Of a stretch of DNA of 64,000 bases, positions 27,015 to 36,510 are shown piece by piece. The stretch is from contig JAPOYS010000105.1 of the NCBI GenBank assembly GCA_026706455.1, positions 1-64,000 on the forward strand, given 5' to 3'. Position numbers and translations under genes: made by a program. Every line of letters begins with the position of its first letter. The first letter of the stretch is position 1. The stretch is from Chloroflexota bacterium (GTDB lineage: Bacteria; Chloroflexota; Anaerolineae; Aggregatilineales; Phototrophicaceae). The notes beneath the pieces were generated by a model. It was not told where the DNA came from. It made no database searches and saw nothing but the letters and a program-made list of their open reading frames with translations.

Positions 27015-28046
27015 ATGCGCCGACTTTGTCTGTTGATTTCTATCCTTGCAGTCATGCAGGCCCAGGCTCTCAGCCGGGCGCAAAGCATTTGCGCGCCAGG
27101 CGGATGCGGCTTGCCCGCCAGCGCGATTGAGGCGAATCGCTGGCCCAACGTGCGGCCGCTGCCAATCGACGAAGCCTTGCTTTACGATCGCGATTACCGG
27201 CAGATTGAAGCCGCTTTCACCATGCATTCGGCGCCAGACAGCGCGGACAGCCAGAGCTTTGGCGCTGGCTACACATTTGTAACTGTGCAAGAGACCAGCG
27301 GAGAGTGGACGCGAATCGGCGACGATCAATGGGTGCGGTCGGACATACTCAGCGAAACCATCACGCCTTCTCGCTTCGCTGGCGCTATGCTGCCTGCTGC
27401 CGGGGAATTGCCCTACACCGTCGCCTGGACACTCTGGCATCTGCGCGGATCAAAGACTCCCGGCGGGCCGGAAGCGGCGGACAATCCCTTCTTGTATCGC
27501 TACACGCGCGTTTATATCTACGCCAGCGTGCAAGTCGGCGGTTACAACTGGTATCAGATCGGTCCGGATCAGTGGGCGCATCAGTTCAAAGTCGCCAGGA
27601 TCCTGCCCATTGAAAAGCCCGCGGCCGTCGATACGCATAAGTGGGTGAGTGTCGACTTGTACGAGCAAGTAGCGATCGCATACGAGGGCAGCCAACCAGT
27701 TTTTGCTACGCTGGTGTCTTCGGGTTTGGAGGAATGGCCCACCAACCCGGGCCTCTTCCACGTTTATGTGCGCTTCCCGCGAACGTTGATGAGCGGCGCT
27801 TATGCGCAGCCGGACTTCTACTATTTGCAGGAAGTGCCTTGGACGATGTACTTCGATGATCAGATCGCTCTGCACGGCGCCTATTGGCACGATGGCTTCG
27901 GATTTCGCCGCAGCCATGGCTGCGTTAACTTGACGATCACCGACGCTCACTGGTTATTTCAGTGGTCGCAAAGCGAATACGACTATCAGAACAACGATCT
28001 GGTGGGACCGGCAGTTTATGTGTATTCGAGCGGCGAATACGACTGA
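27015..28046 (+). CDS. L,D-transpeptidase (YkuD domain), secreted
   Basis: Exported enzyme of 343 aa that forms 3-3 cross-links in peptidoglycan or attaches proteins to it. A signal peptide spans about 1-23 (LLISILAVMQAQALSRA). The middle has two SH3-like stretches (YTFVTVQETSGEWTRIGDDQWV and VYIYASVQVGGYNWYQIGPDQWA, each quoted only in part as seen) that may bind the wall. The C-terminal YkuD domain has the catalytic motif HGCVN in FRRSHGCVNL, with the upstream His in ALHGAYWHD. This suggests a thin wall with L,D-cross-links, alongside the LysM and M23 wall proteins further right. Confidence 0.92.
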   Translation: MRRLCLLISILAVMQAQALSRAQSICAPGGCGLPASAIEANRWPNVRPLPIDEALLYDRDYRQIEAAFTMHSAPDSADSQSFGAGYTFVTVQETSGEWTRIGDDQWVRSDILSETITPSRFAGAMLPAAGELPYTVAWTLWHLRGSKTPGGPEAADNPFLYRYTRVYIYASVQVGGYNWYQIGPDQWAHQFKVARILPIEKPAAVDTHKWVSVDLYEQVAIAYEGSQPVFATLVSSGLEEWPTNPGLFHVYVRFPRTLMSGAYAQPDFYYLQEVPWTMYFDDQIALHGAYWHDGFGFRRSHGCVNLTITDAHWLFQWSQSEYDYQNNDLVGPAVYVYSSGEYD

Positions 28047-28061
28047 GGTTAGCGCGCTCGA

Positions 28062-29144
28062 CTAGATCGCCTCCGCGGTTTGCGCCACGTGGAATCCCTC
28101 GATGAATCCCTGAACGGCCAGCAGCTCGGCATTCATGATGCTGCAGCCGGCCGCGCCCCGCACCGTATTGTGTGAAAGGGCGGCGAATTTGTAGCCCAAT
28201 ATCGGGCATTCTCTGAGCCGGCCAATGCTAGTTGTCATGCCGCCGCCGGCTTCACGGTCACGCCGTGGCTGCGGGCGATCGATTTGATCCAGATATTGCA
28301 AGGGAAAAGCGGGCGCGCTAGGCAAATCGGGCACGGGAGCAGCGGCTTGCCAGGCGCCCCAATCATCAATTATTGAAGGCAGCGCCGGCCCCTCTTCTAA
28401 CTCGACAGAGATGTTGACAAGATGGCCGTCGATCACTGGCACGCGTGTACAAGTGGCGCTCACGATCATATCGAGCGGGATTATGCCGTCGCCGTCGAAA
28501 TAGCCGAGCATCTTGCGCGATTCCGTTTCCATCTTGCCCTCATCGCCCGGCACATAGGGCAGGATGTTATCGATCATGTCCATTGACGACACGCCAGGAT
28601 AACCCGCGCCACTTACCGCCTGCTCGCTGACAAGATGCAAACGCCTGACGCCATACTTCAAGAGCGGCTTCAGCGCCATCACAACCGGCATGACTGTGCA
28701 ATTGGAATTCGCAATCAGGGCGCCGCTGGTCCAGCCGCGCTTCCGCCGCTGCACTTCGAGCAAGCTGATGTGCTCCGCGTTTACCTCGGGCAATAGAAGC
28801 GGCACATCGGCGAGCATTCGATTGGCCGAGGCATTCGTGCAGACGATGTGCCCGGCTCGCGCCAGGTCTAGTTCACGCGCGAGCGCCGCCTCTTTGGGCA
28901 AGGCGGAGAATATCAGGGGCGAATCCAGGGCCGCATCCAGCGCTTTCACAGTAAGGCGCGCAACGCTCAATGGCGGGCTGTCGTTCAGGATCCAATGGGC
29001 GGCGTCGGCATAAGCTTTGCCAGCGCTGCGCTGCGAACCCACGACCTCGCGCACGCGAAACCAAGGGTGACCTTCCAGCAATTGAATAAATCGCTGTCCC
29101 ACCGCGCCAGTCGCGCCCAGTATCGCCACATCAAGCTTCTGCAT
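28062..29144 (-). CDS. asd: Aspartate-semialdehyde dehydrogenase
   Basis: NADPH-dependent enzyme that reduces aspartyl phosphate to aspartate semialdehyde, the branch to Lys, Met and Thr. 360 aa, closer to the archaeal/fungal type. Visible are the Rossmann motif ILGATGAVGQ, the catalytic Cys in NSNCTVMP, and the substrate-binding/catalytic His in VIDGHLVNIS. I chose the ATG at 29144 (AGGTGA just upstream) instead of the tracked 29270, which would run back into pheA. The stop of pheA is 14 nt upstream, so the two amino-acid genes form an operon. Confidence 0.93.
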   Translation of the reverse strand: MQKLDVAILGATGAVGQRFIQLLEGHPWFRVREVVGSQRSAGKAYADAAHWILNDSPPLSVARLTVKALDAALDSPLIFSALPKEAALARELDLARAGHIVCTNASANRMLADVPLLLPEVNAEHISLLEVQRRKRGWTSGALIANSNCTVMPVVMALKPLLKYGVRRLHLVSEQAVSGAGYPGVSSMDMIDNILPYVPGDEGKMETESRKMLGYFDGDGIIPLDMIVSATCTRVPVIDGHLVNISVELEEGPALPSIIDDWGAWQAAAPVPDLPSAPAFPLQYLDQIDRPQPRRDREAGGGMTTSIGRLRECPILGYKFAALSHNTVRGAAGCSIMNAELLAVQGFIEGFHVAQTAEAI

Positions 29145-29158
29145 ATAGATCACCTGCT

Positions 29159-29992
29159 TCACATGCCGACTGTGCCGGACCGCACCGCCGGGTATGAACC
29201 CAACATCTTGACGAAGGAAGTCAATTGCAGCAATTGCATGAGCAGATCCTGGCAGAGCGGATCTTGCCAATGTCCCTCAAAATCGAGATAAAAGAGCGGT
29301 TCCCAGGGGCGATTGCGCCGCGGCCGCGATTCCAGCTTGGTCAGATTCAGATCGCGTTTGGCGAACTCGCCCAGACATTCATATAAAGCGGCGGGCCGAT
29401 GGCGCGTGGCGAAGACGATTGAAGTCTTGTTGTAATCGGACGGTTCCGGATCGCCGTGACCCATCAGCAGGAAGCGCGTGTAATTGAATTGCTCGTCCTC
29501 GATTTCGTTCGCCAGCAGATCGAGCTCATAGAGCTCGCCGGCCAGGGTTGAGGCGATCACGGCCACGCCTGGCTCCGAGTTTTTCGCCAAATCCTGAGCG
29601 GCGCCGGCGGTATCGTACCAGCCGACGGCTTCAATCTTGTTGCGTTTCAGAAAGCGCTGGCACTGCATCAGCGCTTGCGGATGAGAGCGCGCCAGCTGAA
29701 TCTCCGCCAGCGCCGCGCCTTGATTGGCCAGAAGAGCGTGATGCACATGCAGGATCACTTCAGCCTGGATGCGCACATCCTGATCGAGCAGCAATTCGTA
29801 GGCGCCGGACACGGAGCCAGCCAGGGCGTTTTCGACCGGCAGCAAGCTATAATCGACGGCTTTGGTCTGCAGCGCGTCGAAGAGGCGATTGAAATCCTGG
29901 CAGGGGTGGGATTCAACTTCGCCGTCGAAATGCTGCCGTACAGCGATTTCTGAATACGCGCCCGGGATTCCCTGATACGCGACTTTGGGCAT
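29159..29992 (-). CDS. pheA: Prephenate dehydratase
   Basis: Converts prephenate to phenylpyruvate for phenylalanine synthesis. 277 aa, a monofunctional enzyme without chorismate mutase. The N-terminus KVAYQGIPGAYSE is diagnostic, LLPVENALAGSV is part of the catalytic lobe, and NYTRFLL holds the catalytic Thr (TRF motif). A C-terminal ACT domain follows (TSIVFATRHRPAALYECL), with ESRPRRNRPWEPLFYLDF, for feedback inhibition by Phe. The ATG at 29992 matches the family start; a TTG at 30025 is the alternative. No clear Shine-Dalgarno is seen for either. It is followed by asd. Confidence 0.94.
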   Translation of the reverse strand: MPKVAYQGIPGAYSEIAVRQHFDGEVESHPCQDFNRLFDALQTKAVDYSLLPVENALAGSVSGAYELLLDQDVRIQAEVILHVHHALLANQGAALAEIQLARSHPQALMQCQRFLKRNKIEAVGWYDTAGAAQDLAKNSEPGVAVIASTLAGELYELDLLANEIEDEQFNYTRFLLMGHGDPEPSDYNKTSIVFATRHRPAALYECLGEFAKRDLNLTKLESRPRRNRPWEPLFYLDFEGHWQDPLCQDLLMQLLQLTSFVKMLGSYPAVRSGTVGM

Positions 29993-30161
29993 GTGAATAT
30001 GACTCGAAATTGACAGGCTCGGCAAATCATAAACAACGCGAACTGATAATAAAAGACTTGACTTCTTCTGCGCGGCTCATCGCTGGCTTCCGGCTGCGCG
30101 GATGGTGCAACACTTTGCGCAAGATCGGCGGTTGCGCCGCGACCAATTCGGCCAAGATTCG

Positions 30162-30167
30162 TATAAT
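30162..30167 (+). promoter_or_regulatory. -10 element upstream of hsp20
   Basis: Perfect TATAAT 34 nt ahead of the Hsp20 ATG, without a recognisable -35 at the right distance. I see no CIRCE (HrcA) palindrome here. Confidence 0.4.
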
Positions 30168-30200
30168 GCTATGAAAGATCCCAATGCACGAGGATAACCA

Positions 30201-30638
30201 ATGGCACAAGAACCGCGTTTCGACCCGATGAGAGAAATCCAGAATCTGGGCGAACAGATAACGAAGCAAATCGAAAAAGGCATTCGCACCGTGACGAGCG
30301 GCAGCGAAAGCCTGCACTTGGATATGTACGAGGCTGACGGCATCGTCACCATCAGTTCGCAACCGATCGATGGCTTGGTCAAGGAAAGCATTGAAATCAG
30401 CCTTGAAAGCAATGTGCTCACAATTTCAGTGCGGACTGAACCGGAGCCCACCCCGACGTCGGCGCGCTACCTGCTACAAGAGCGCCGCTTTGGACCGCTG
30501 TCGCGAGACCTTGAATTGTCGATTCCGGTCAAGGGCCAGGAAGCGCGCGCCAAAGTGGACGGCGGGAATCGGCTAATTATCACGCTGCCTGTGGACGACA
30601 GCATATACGGCAACATCACCGTCACGCCAGTGGAATAG
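30201..30638 (+). CDS. Hsp20/alpha-crystallin small heat-shock protein
   Basis: ATP-independent holdase chaperone of 145 aa. The N-terminal arm (about 1-45) is polar. The alpha-crystallin domain has DGIVTISSQPIDGLVKESIEISLE and then the typical LLQERRFGPLSRDLELSIPV, ending in NRLIITLPV. The IXI-type C-terminal tail is not clear. Sequence similarity in this family is low, so the call rests on the LQERRFG..R...LP pattern and on length. GAGG lies 8 nt ahead of the ATG. Confidence 0.8.
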   Translation: MAQEPRFDPMREIQNLGEQITKQIEKGIRTVTSGSESLHLDMYEADGIVTISSQPIDGLVKESIEISLESNVLTISVRTEPEPTPTSARYLLQERRFGPLSRDLELSIPVKGQEARAKVDGGNRLIITLPVDDSIYGNITVTPVE

Positions 30639-30685
30639 AGGGCTGAAGCGCTGCCGCCGCTGGCTGCATAGTGGCGCGGCAAGCC

Positions 30686-31729
30686 TTAGTCGCCTTGCAG
30701 TAGAGTTGCCCGCGCCGATTGCGCTTCAAAGTCAAAATCACGCAACATGCTCGCTTTGGCGTCAGCGTCCATGCGGGAGACTTCAATCGCGCGGCGCGCC
30801 AGTTGAATCAACTCATCCGCATGGATTCCGCACTCTTCGCGCGCCAGAATGTACTCGTCAACCAGCGTGCTGCAGTAAAGCGATGGCTTGTCACAGGAGA
30901 GCGCCACTGGCAACCCCTTTTCCAGTAGGGGCTTGAGTGGAAAGTCGGCGGCATTCTTGACCAAGCCCGAGTTCTGGGCCTGCGTCACCGATACCACCAT
31001 CTGCGTCTGCGCTTCGACAACTTGATTGAGCAGGGCTTCATCGTCGAGTATGCGCCAAGCGTCAACGAGCCGACTCGGTTGCAACTCGTCGATGGTTTCT
31101 CGAATGCCAGCGGCGCTCGGGCTGCTGCCGACGCATACAGCCGTGAATAGATCCTTCTTGCGCGCGGTGTCAAAAGCGCGTTTGAACTGCCCCACTGGCT
31201 GAGCGTCTTCCGGACCCACTAGTCCCATGGCAATGACATTGCCCTGGCGCGCGGCGCTGCCCGTCGTCCAACGAGCGACATCATCGCCGACGCGCGGATT
31301 GTCCCGCGGGATGCACAAGATCCAGGCCATGTTTACATTCCAGGCGCGCTGGGCGCGATCGCGTCCGTCGTTGAGCGCGTCGAGAAAGGCATCGAAATTC
31401 ATGCGCCCGCTGCCGACAAAGTCCGAGGGCACAACCGCGACTTCGGCGTAGCGCACATTCTGCTTGGATATGGCGACGCCGATATCATAAACGACGAGCG
31501 CCAGGTCCTCGGGATACATGACCCAGGCGCCGGCTACGGCTGCGATCTCATCCAGGCGATCTGGTTCCGGCTCGTCCAACATATCCACCCAGCGCGCAAA
31601 GTCGTCCATTTGCCCGGGTATGCCGTTTTGATTGGCGATTAGCAGCAAGCTGTCTTTGCGCAATGCGCCTGTCAACTGAAGGTTTAACTCAACTTTCGGC
31701 AGCGCGGTTATGAAGTCTCTCAGTGTCAT
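30686..31729 (-). CDS. Adenosine deaminase-like protein lacking catalytic residues
   Basis: 347 aa protein of the adenosine/AMP deaminase TIM-barrel family by overall pattern: LPKVELNLQLTGALRK at the start, YAEVAVVPSDF, and SCDKPSLYCSTLVDEYILA near the end. Zinc-site and catalytic residues are replaced. The HxH pair is N16/Q18, the usual HAGE segment reads CVGS, and the GHG segment reads VDA. Of the SxNTDDP loop only one Asp remains. Deaminase activity is therefore unlikely; a binding or regulatory role is possible. The frame is intact, so it is not a decayed pseudogene. It lies 95 nt downstream of pyrG, a possible nucleotide-metabolism operon. Confidence 0.75.
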   Translation of the reverse strand: MTLRDFITALPKVELNLQLTGALRKDSLLLIANQNGIPGQMDDFARWVDMLDEPEPDRLDEIAAVAGAWVMYPEDLALVVYDIGVAISKQNVRYAEVAVVPSDFVGSGRMNFDAFLDALNDGRDRAQRAWNVNMAWILCIPRDNPRVGDDVARWTTGSAARQGNVIAMGLVGPEDAQPVGQFKRAFDTARKKDLFTAVCVGSSPSAAGIRETIDELQPSRLVDAWRILDDEALLNQVVEAQTQMVVSVTQAQNSGLVKNAADFPLKPLLEKGLPVALSCDKPSLYCSTLVDEYILAREECGIHADELIQLARRAIEVSRMDADAKASMLRDFDFEAQSARATLLQGD

Positions 31730-31823
31730 GATGGATTCCGATTTGATAGCCCTTTCGCGCGCGCGAGGCAAAGCGCCAATTTATGTTGCGGGCGCGACGC
31801 TTTCGGGACGGGCAGATTTGGTC

Positions 31824-33482
31824 TCAGTTGTCGTCCGCTCTCATGGCCGATCGCAGCGCAAGGCGACCAAGCTCATCGCGGTATTCGGCCGATGCCTGGA
31901 CGAAGGCGGCGAAGAGCGGGTGCGGTCGATTGGGCCGGCTCAAAAACTCCGGATGGAATTGGCAGCCGAGCATGAAGGGATGATCCTGCAATTCGGCGAT
32001 CTCTACCAGGATACCGTCCGGGCTCAAGCCGCTAAAGCAGACGCCGCTGGTCATGAACGCAGCGCGATAGTCGTTGTTGAACTCATAGCGATGCCGATGG
32101 CGTTCCATAATCCTGCTGGCGCCGTATGCGCGCGCCGCCAGCGAGTTCGGCGTTAGTTTGCAAGGGTATTCGCCCAAGCGCATTGTTCCGCCCATATCGG
32201 TAATTGCGCGCTGCTCCGCCATCAGATCAATCACGGGATGCGGGCTGCTTACATCAAACTCGGTGCTGTTGGCGTCATCCAGCCGCAGCACATTGCGCGC
32301 ATATTCAATGCACATGACCTGCATACCTAAGCATAAGCCCAGATATGGAACTTTGTTCTCGCGCGCGTGCTTGACGGCTGCGATTTTGCCTTCAATCCCA
32401 CGATAGCCAAAGCCACTCGGCACGATAATCCCATCGAGCGTCTCAAGCTCGTCAAGCCGCTTGCCTTTTTCCAACTCGCCGGAGTGGATCCAACAGATTT
32501 CGACATCCTGGCTCTGTAAGACAGCAGCGTGCGTGATCGACTCTTTGACCGACATATAGGCATCATGCAGTTCGACATATTTGCCGACGATCCCGATGCG
32601 CAGCTTATCCGTGACTGAGCGACAGCGGCGGACAATTCCTTCCCACTCGCTTAGATCCGGCGCCGCGGCTTCAAGCCTGAAGCGCTTGAGAATGAAATCG
32701 CCCAGACCCGTTTCCTCGATCATTAGTGGCACGGCGTATATGTTGTCGGCTGTTTGCAGGGGGATGACGGCGTCCTCGTCAACATCGCAAAAGAGGGCGA
32801 TCTTGCTAATGATATCGTCGTTAATTGGATGATCGGTGCGCGCGATGATCACGTTTGGCTGGATGCCAATGCCGCGCAATTCACGAACGCTGTGCTGAGT
32901 CGGCTTGGTCTTTATTTCGTCGGTGGCGCCGATATGCGGCAAAAAGGTAACGTGAACATAAAGCGCATCGCGCCGTTTTAGCTCGGTACGCAATTGGCGA
33001 AGCGCCTCCAGGAAGGGCAGGCTTTCGATGTCCCCGGCCGTCCCGCCAACCTCAACGATGACAACATCGGCGTCCGTCTGCCGGCCCACAAGTCTTATAC
33101 AGCGCTTGATTTCGTTCGTGATATGCGGCACGACTTGAATGGTGCCGCCGAGGTAATCGCCTTTGCGTTCTTTCTCGAGCACCGTCAGATACACTTGGCC
33201 CGCCGTGATATTAGACATGCGGCTTACGTTCTCATCGACGAAGCGTTCGTAGTGGCCCAGATCCAGGTCCGTCTCGGCGCCGTCAGCCGTTACAAAGACT
33301 TCGCCATGCTGGTAGGGGCTCATCGTACCGGGATCAACATTCAAATAGGGGTCGAGCTTCTGTATGGCGACTTTCAAGCCGCGCGCTTTCAGAATCCGCC
33401 CAATTGCAGCGACCGTCAGACCTTTGCCGACGGAGCTCACGACGCCGCCAGTACAGAAGATGTATTTGGGTTTAGTCGTCAT
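31824..33482 (-). CDS. pyrG: CTP synthase
   Basis: Makes CTP from UTP, ATP and glutamine in the cytosol. 552 aa. The N-terminal amidoligase domain starts KYIFCTGGVVSSVGKGL, with the YLNVDPGTMSPYQHGEV segment. The C-terminal class I glutaminase has the nucleophile Cys in LGLCLGMQ and the His/Glu pair in GCQFHPEF. The ATG at 33482, after AGGTGGA, is the family start; the tracked 33566 would overlap the roadblock gene. It may be co-transcribed with that gene upstream and the deaminase-like gene downstream. Confidence 0.97.
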   Translation of the reverse strand: MTTKPKYIFCTGGVVSSVGKGLTVAAIGRILKARGLKVAIQKLDPYLNVDPGTMSPYQHGEVFVTADGAETDLDLGHYERFVDENVSRMSNITAGQVYLTVLEKERKGDYLGGTIQVVPHITNEIKRCIRLVGRQTDADVVIVEVGGTAGDIESLPFLEALRQLRTELKRRDALYVHVTFLPHIGATDEIKTKPTQHSVRELRGIGIQPNVIIARTDHPINDDIISKIALFCDVDEDAVIPLQTADNIYAVPLMIEETGLGDFILKRFRLEAAAPDLSEWEGIVRRCRSVTDKLRIGIVGKYVELHDAYMSVKESITHAAVLQSQDVEICWIHSGELEKGKRLDELETLDGIIVPSGFGYRGIEGKIAAVKHARENKVPYLGLCLGMQVMCIEYARNVLRLDDANSTEFDVSSPHPVIDLMAEQRAITDMGGTMRLGEYPCKLTPNSLAARAYGASRIMERHRHRYEFNNDYRAAFMTSGVCFSGLSPDGILVEIAELQDHPFMLGCQFHPEFLSRPNRPHPLFAAFVQASAEYRDELGRLALRSAMRADDN

Positions 33483-33562
33483 CTGTTGATCCACCTTTAG
33501 CGTCCGTCCCCATGCCACACTTGATACGCCGCTAGCGAAGCAAAATCCGCAAGCCCGCCCTT

Positions 33563-33934
33563 TCAAAGCAGTCGCTTCAAGTCGGCAACGGCTTCCCGCA
33601 TATCCAAATGCACCAGCCCCAGCTTTGCCTCGTCAGCCGCTAGAGTCGTCAGCAGCGCATAATCGTCAATCGCCATCAACAGGACGAAGCCGGCCTCTCC
33701 CTTGACGTAGACTTGGTCAAGACGCCCTCGATCCAAGTCCGCGGCAATGCGCTCGCCTAGCGCCAACATCGCGGCCGACATCGCCTCCAGCACGTCTTCC
33801 CGCAAGGTCGCGGGCATGGACGCTGCGATAAGCAATCCTTCGATGCTGATGACGGCGGCCGCCTCCACACCTGGAGCGCGCTCGGTCAGGGCGCCCAGAC
33901 GCTCATCAATTCGCTGAGATTTGGTCGCATTCAA
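33563..33934 (-). CDS. Roadblock/LC7 domain protein
   Basis: Small alpha/beta protein of 123 aa from the roadblock/LC7 family. These often act as MglB-like GTPase-activating partners of small Ras-like GTPases, or in signalling complexes. The pattern is visible: an N-terminal helix (IDERLGALTERAPGVEAAAVIS), then EGLLIAASMP and a long helix AMSAAMLALGERIAADLDRG, then VLLMAIDDYALLTTLAADEAKLGLV. A TTG start at 33934, after GAGGTG, fits the domain better than the tracked start at 33994. No partner GTPase (MglA) gene is in the window. Confidence 0.85.
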   Translation of the reverse strand: MNATKSQRIDERLGALTERAPGVEAAAVISIEGLLIAASMPATLREDVLEAMSAAMLALGERIAADLDRGRLDQVYVKGEAGFVLLMAIDDYALLTTLAADEAKLGLVHLDMREAVADLKRLL

Positions 33935-34225
33935 GCGACACCTCGCTTGCAGCCGAGCGCCAAGGCATGACCCATTCCAGCATTGCGCGACCACAGACTC
34001 ATGATAGTATGTCGCGGCGGCTGATCTGATGATGCGCTTCTAGTCGGTCCTTACGGAATTGCAATGCTACACTACAGTAGCGTATTGCCCTTCATTATAC
34101 TTGCAATGAGAACGGCGGCAAATGGCGCCGAGGACGAATCTCCAAGGCCTTCCGCGCCAAGGAACCTACTCTGTTGTATTCCGCTATACTAGAATCAGCG
34201 AATCCGCACAATCTGGAAAGCATGA

Positions 34226-35224
34226 ATGAGCGAGCAGTTAAGAACACGCAGCCAGCCAAGCCAAGTCCGGCAATCCGCGGCGCCCGTGAAGGAAATCGCT
34301 GAACGTATCGCTAACAGCGTCGGCCAGGTCATACTGGGCAAGAACAACGAAATCCGCTTGACAATCCTGGGCATGCTCTGCCGCGGGCACATTTTGCTGG
34401 AAGACATACCGGGCGTCGGCAAGACGATGATGGCCAAGTCGCTCGCGCGAGCCGTCGGCTGCACTTTCAATCGCATTCAGTTCACGCCTGACATGCTGCC
34501 ATCCGACATCACCGGCGTGTCGATATTCAATCCGAAGACGCGCGAATTCGAGTTCCGTCCGGGTCCCATCATGGCGCAGATCGTGCTCGCGGATGAGATA
34601 AATCGCGCGACGCCCAAGACCCAGTCCGCTTTGCTTGAGGCGATGGAAGAGGGGCAGATGACCGTCGATGGGGTGACCTATCGCCTGAGCAATCCCTTCC
34701 TGATCATGGCGACGCAGAACCCAATTGAGTACGAAGGCACCTTCCCCTTGCCGGAAGCCCAATTGGATCGTTTTCTGATGCGCATCCAGATGGGCTACCC
34801 GCAGCCGCAGGACGAACTGCGGATTCTCGCTTCACAGCAATACCAGCACCCGATTCAGAATCTGCAGCAGGTGGTTACGCTGAAGGAACTGCTGGCGGCG
34901 CAACAGCTGATAAAGGATATCTACGTCGCCAAAGAAGTGCAGCAATACGTCATCAATCTGATCACCGCATCCAGGCGGCACGCCGACGTATATCTCGGCA
35001 GCAGCCCACGCGGTTCATTGGCGCTCTTCCGCATGTCGCAAGCGCGGGCGGCGATGAGCGGGCGCGATTTCGTCATACCCGATGATGTCAAGGCGCTGGC
35101 TGAAGTTACGCTTGCGCACCGCATCATTGTCGGCCCGGCGGCTCGCCTCAAGAATATAACGTCGCGGGCTGTCGTGCAGGACATCCTGCAATCGACGCCT
35201 GTGCCAGGCGCTTCCGTTCGATAA
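34226..35224 (+). CDS. MoxR-family AAA+ ATPase
   Basis: 332 aa AAA+ chaperone-like ATPase, usually paired with VWA or DUF58 proteins to mature enzymes or envelope complexes. Walker [10 protein letters not shown], Walker [10 protein letters not shown], sensor 1 ATQNP, and the PEAQLDRF arginine-finger region are visible. The C-terminal lid contains [16 protein letters not shown]. The DUF58 gene starts 6 nt downstream, the classic pair. A transglutaminase-like third partner, common in such operons, is not seen here. Confidence 0.95.
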   Translation: MSEQLRTRSQPSQVRQSAAPVKEIAERIANSVGQVILGKNNEIRLTILGMLCRGHILLEDIPGVGKTMMAKSLARAVGCTFNRIQFTPDMLPSDITGVSIFNPKTREFEFRPGPIMAQIVLADEINRATPKTQSALLEAMEEGQMTVDGVTYRLSNPFLIMATQNPIEYEGTFPLPEAQLDRFLMRIQMGYPQPQDELRILASQQYQHPIQNLQQVVTLKELLAAQQLIKDIYVAKEVQQYVINLITASRRHADVYLGSSPRGSLALFRMSQARAAMSGRDFVIPDDVKALAEVTLAHRIIVGPAARLKNITSRAVVQDILQSTPVPGASVR

Positions 35225-35230
35225 GGTCCT

Positions 35231-36484
35231 ATGCCCAACCGCCGTAACGCGCTGTATATTCTGGCGATCTTCAGTCTGCTGACTGGTCTACTCACGGGGC
35301 GCGCGCTGCTGTTTAATATCGCCTACCTCATCGCGGCGGTAATGGTCTTGTCGCTGCTGTGGACTTGGCTTTCAGCGCGCGGCATCGCTTTGCGGCGCGT
35401 GACTCGCACGCGGCGGTCGCAGGTCGGCCGCCTATTCCAGGAGACTTTCGGCGTGCGCAAGACCGGCATCACGCCTAAACTTTGGCTGGAAGTCCGCGAT
35501 CACTCGACGCTGCCGGGGCATCAAGCCAGCCACGTTGTGCCGACTCTGGTCGGCCGGCGCGAATATTCATGGGACGTGGAAACAGTCTGCGCGGTTCGCG
35601 GCGAATTCCGGCTGGGGCCGATGTCGGTCATTACTGGCGATCCCTTCGGTTTGTTCCATTCGCCCCGCCGCATTGGCGCGACGGATCGACTGGTTGTGTA
35701 TCCGATGACGGTCGAACTCAACCGCGTGATTCTGCCGGTCGGTTTCCTTTCCGGCGGCGACGCGCAGCGGCAATTGACGCACGAAATCACGACCAATGCC
35801 AGCAGCATCCGCGATTACGTTTCCGGCGATAGCATGAATCGCATTCATTGGCGCTCGACGGCGCGCACTGGCAACATCATGGTCAAGGAATTCGAATTGG
35901 ATCCCTTGGTGGATATCTGGCTCTTCAGCGACTTTTCCGCCGCGTCGCTCTGTGAAGATCCAAGCATCCGCCGCCTGGACAATATCGGCAGCATCATTTC
36001 TAGCTCAGCGGGCATCCCGCCGTCAACGGAGGAATACGGCGTGATCGTCGCCGCATCGCTGGCCAAGCATTTCCTGGATGATGAGCGTGTTGTCGGTTAC
36101 GCAGCCTATACGCCCTTTCGTCAAGTGTTCCAGCCCGAGCGCGGCAATCGGCAACTGACGCGAATACTGGAGGCGCTGGCATCCGCCCGCAGCACCTCCG
36201 ACCACAGATTGCAGGACTCGCTGTCGCTGGAGGCGCATCTGTTTACTCGGGGCGCTTCCTTGATGATCATCACCTCGTCGCGGGAGCAAGACTGGATTAG
36301 CGAGGCGCAAGTGCTGCAGCGTCGCGGGGTACGCCTCCACTGCGTATACATTGATCCGCAGTCCTTCAGCGCCAATCTGGAGTCGAGCGCGACTAGAGAT
36401 ATGTTGCAGTTGTCCAAGATTCCAACGATTGTGATTAGAAAAGATGATGATATTGCGGCGGCGCTTGAGCAGCGTCCAATCTGA
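35231..36484 (+). CDS. DUF58 domain protein with two N-terminal membrane helices
   Basis: 417 aa partner of the MoxR ATPase. Two hydrophobic helices lie near residues 8-50 (ALYILAIFSLLTGLL and FNIAYLIAAVMVLSLLWTW). A beta-rich region follows, then the DUF58 signature YVSGDSMNRIHWRSTARTG near residue 200 and a VWA-like tail (VDIWLFSDFSAA). DUF58 proteins are thought to link MoxR to envelope-associated clients; the client here is unknown. Confidence 0.92.
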   Translation: MPNRRNALYILAIFSLLTGLLTGRALLFNIAYLIAAVMVLSLLWTWLSARGIALRRVTRTRRSQVGRLFQETFGVRKTGITPKLWLEVRDHSTLPGHQASHVVPTLVGRREYSWDVETVCAVRGEFRLGPMSVITGDPFGLFHSPRRIGATDRLVVYPMTVELNRVILPVGFLSGGDAQRQLTHEITTNASSIRDYVSGDSMNRIHWRSTARTGNIMVKEFELDPLVDIWLFSDFSAASLCEDPSIRRLDNIGSIISSSAGIPPSTEEYGVIVAASLAKHFLDDERVVGYAAYTPFRQVFQPERGNRQLTRILEALASARSTSDHRLQDSLSLEAHLFTRGASLMIITSSREQDWISEAQVLQRRGVRLHCVYIDPQSFSANLESSATRDMLQLSKIPTIVIRKDDDIAAALEQRPI

Positions 36485-36510
36485 ATCGCGATACGACGGA
36501 GTACAGCGTG

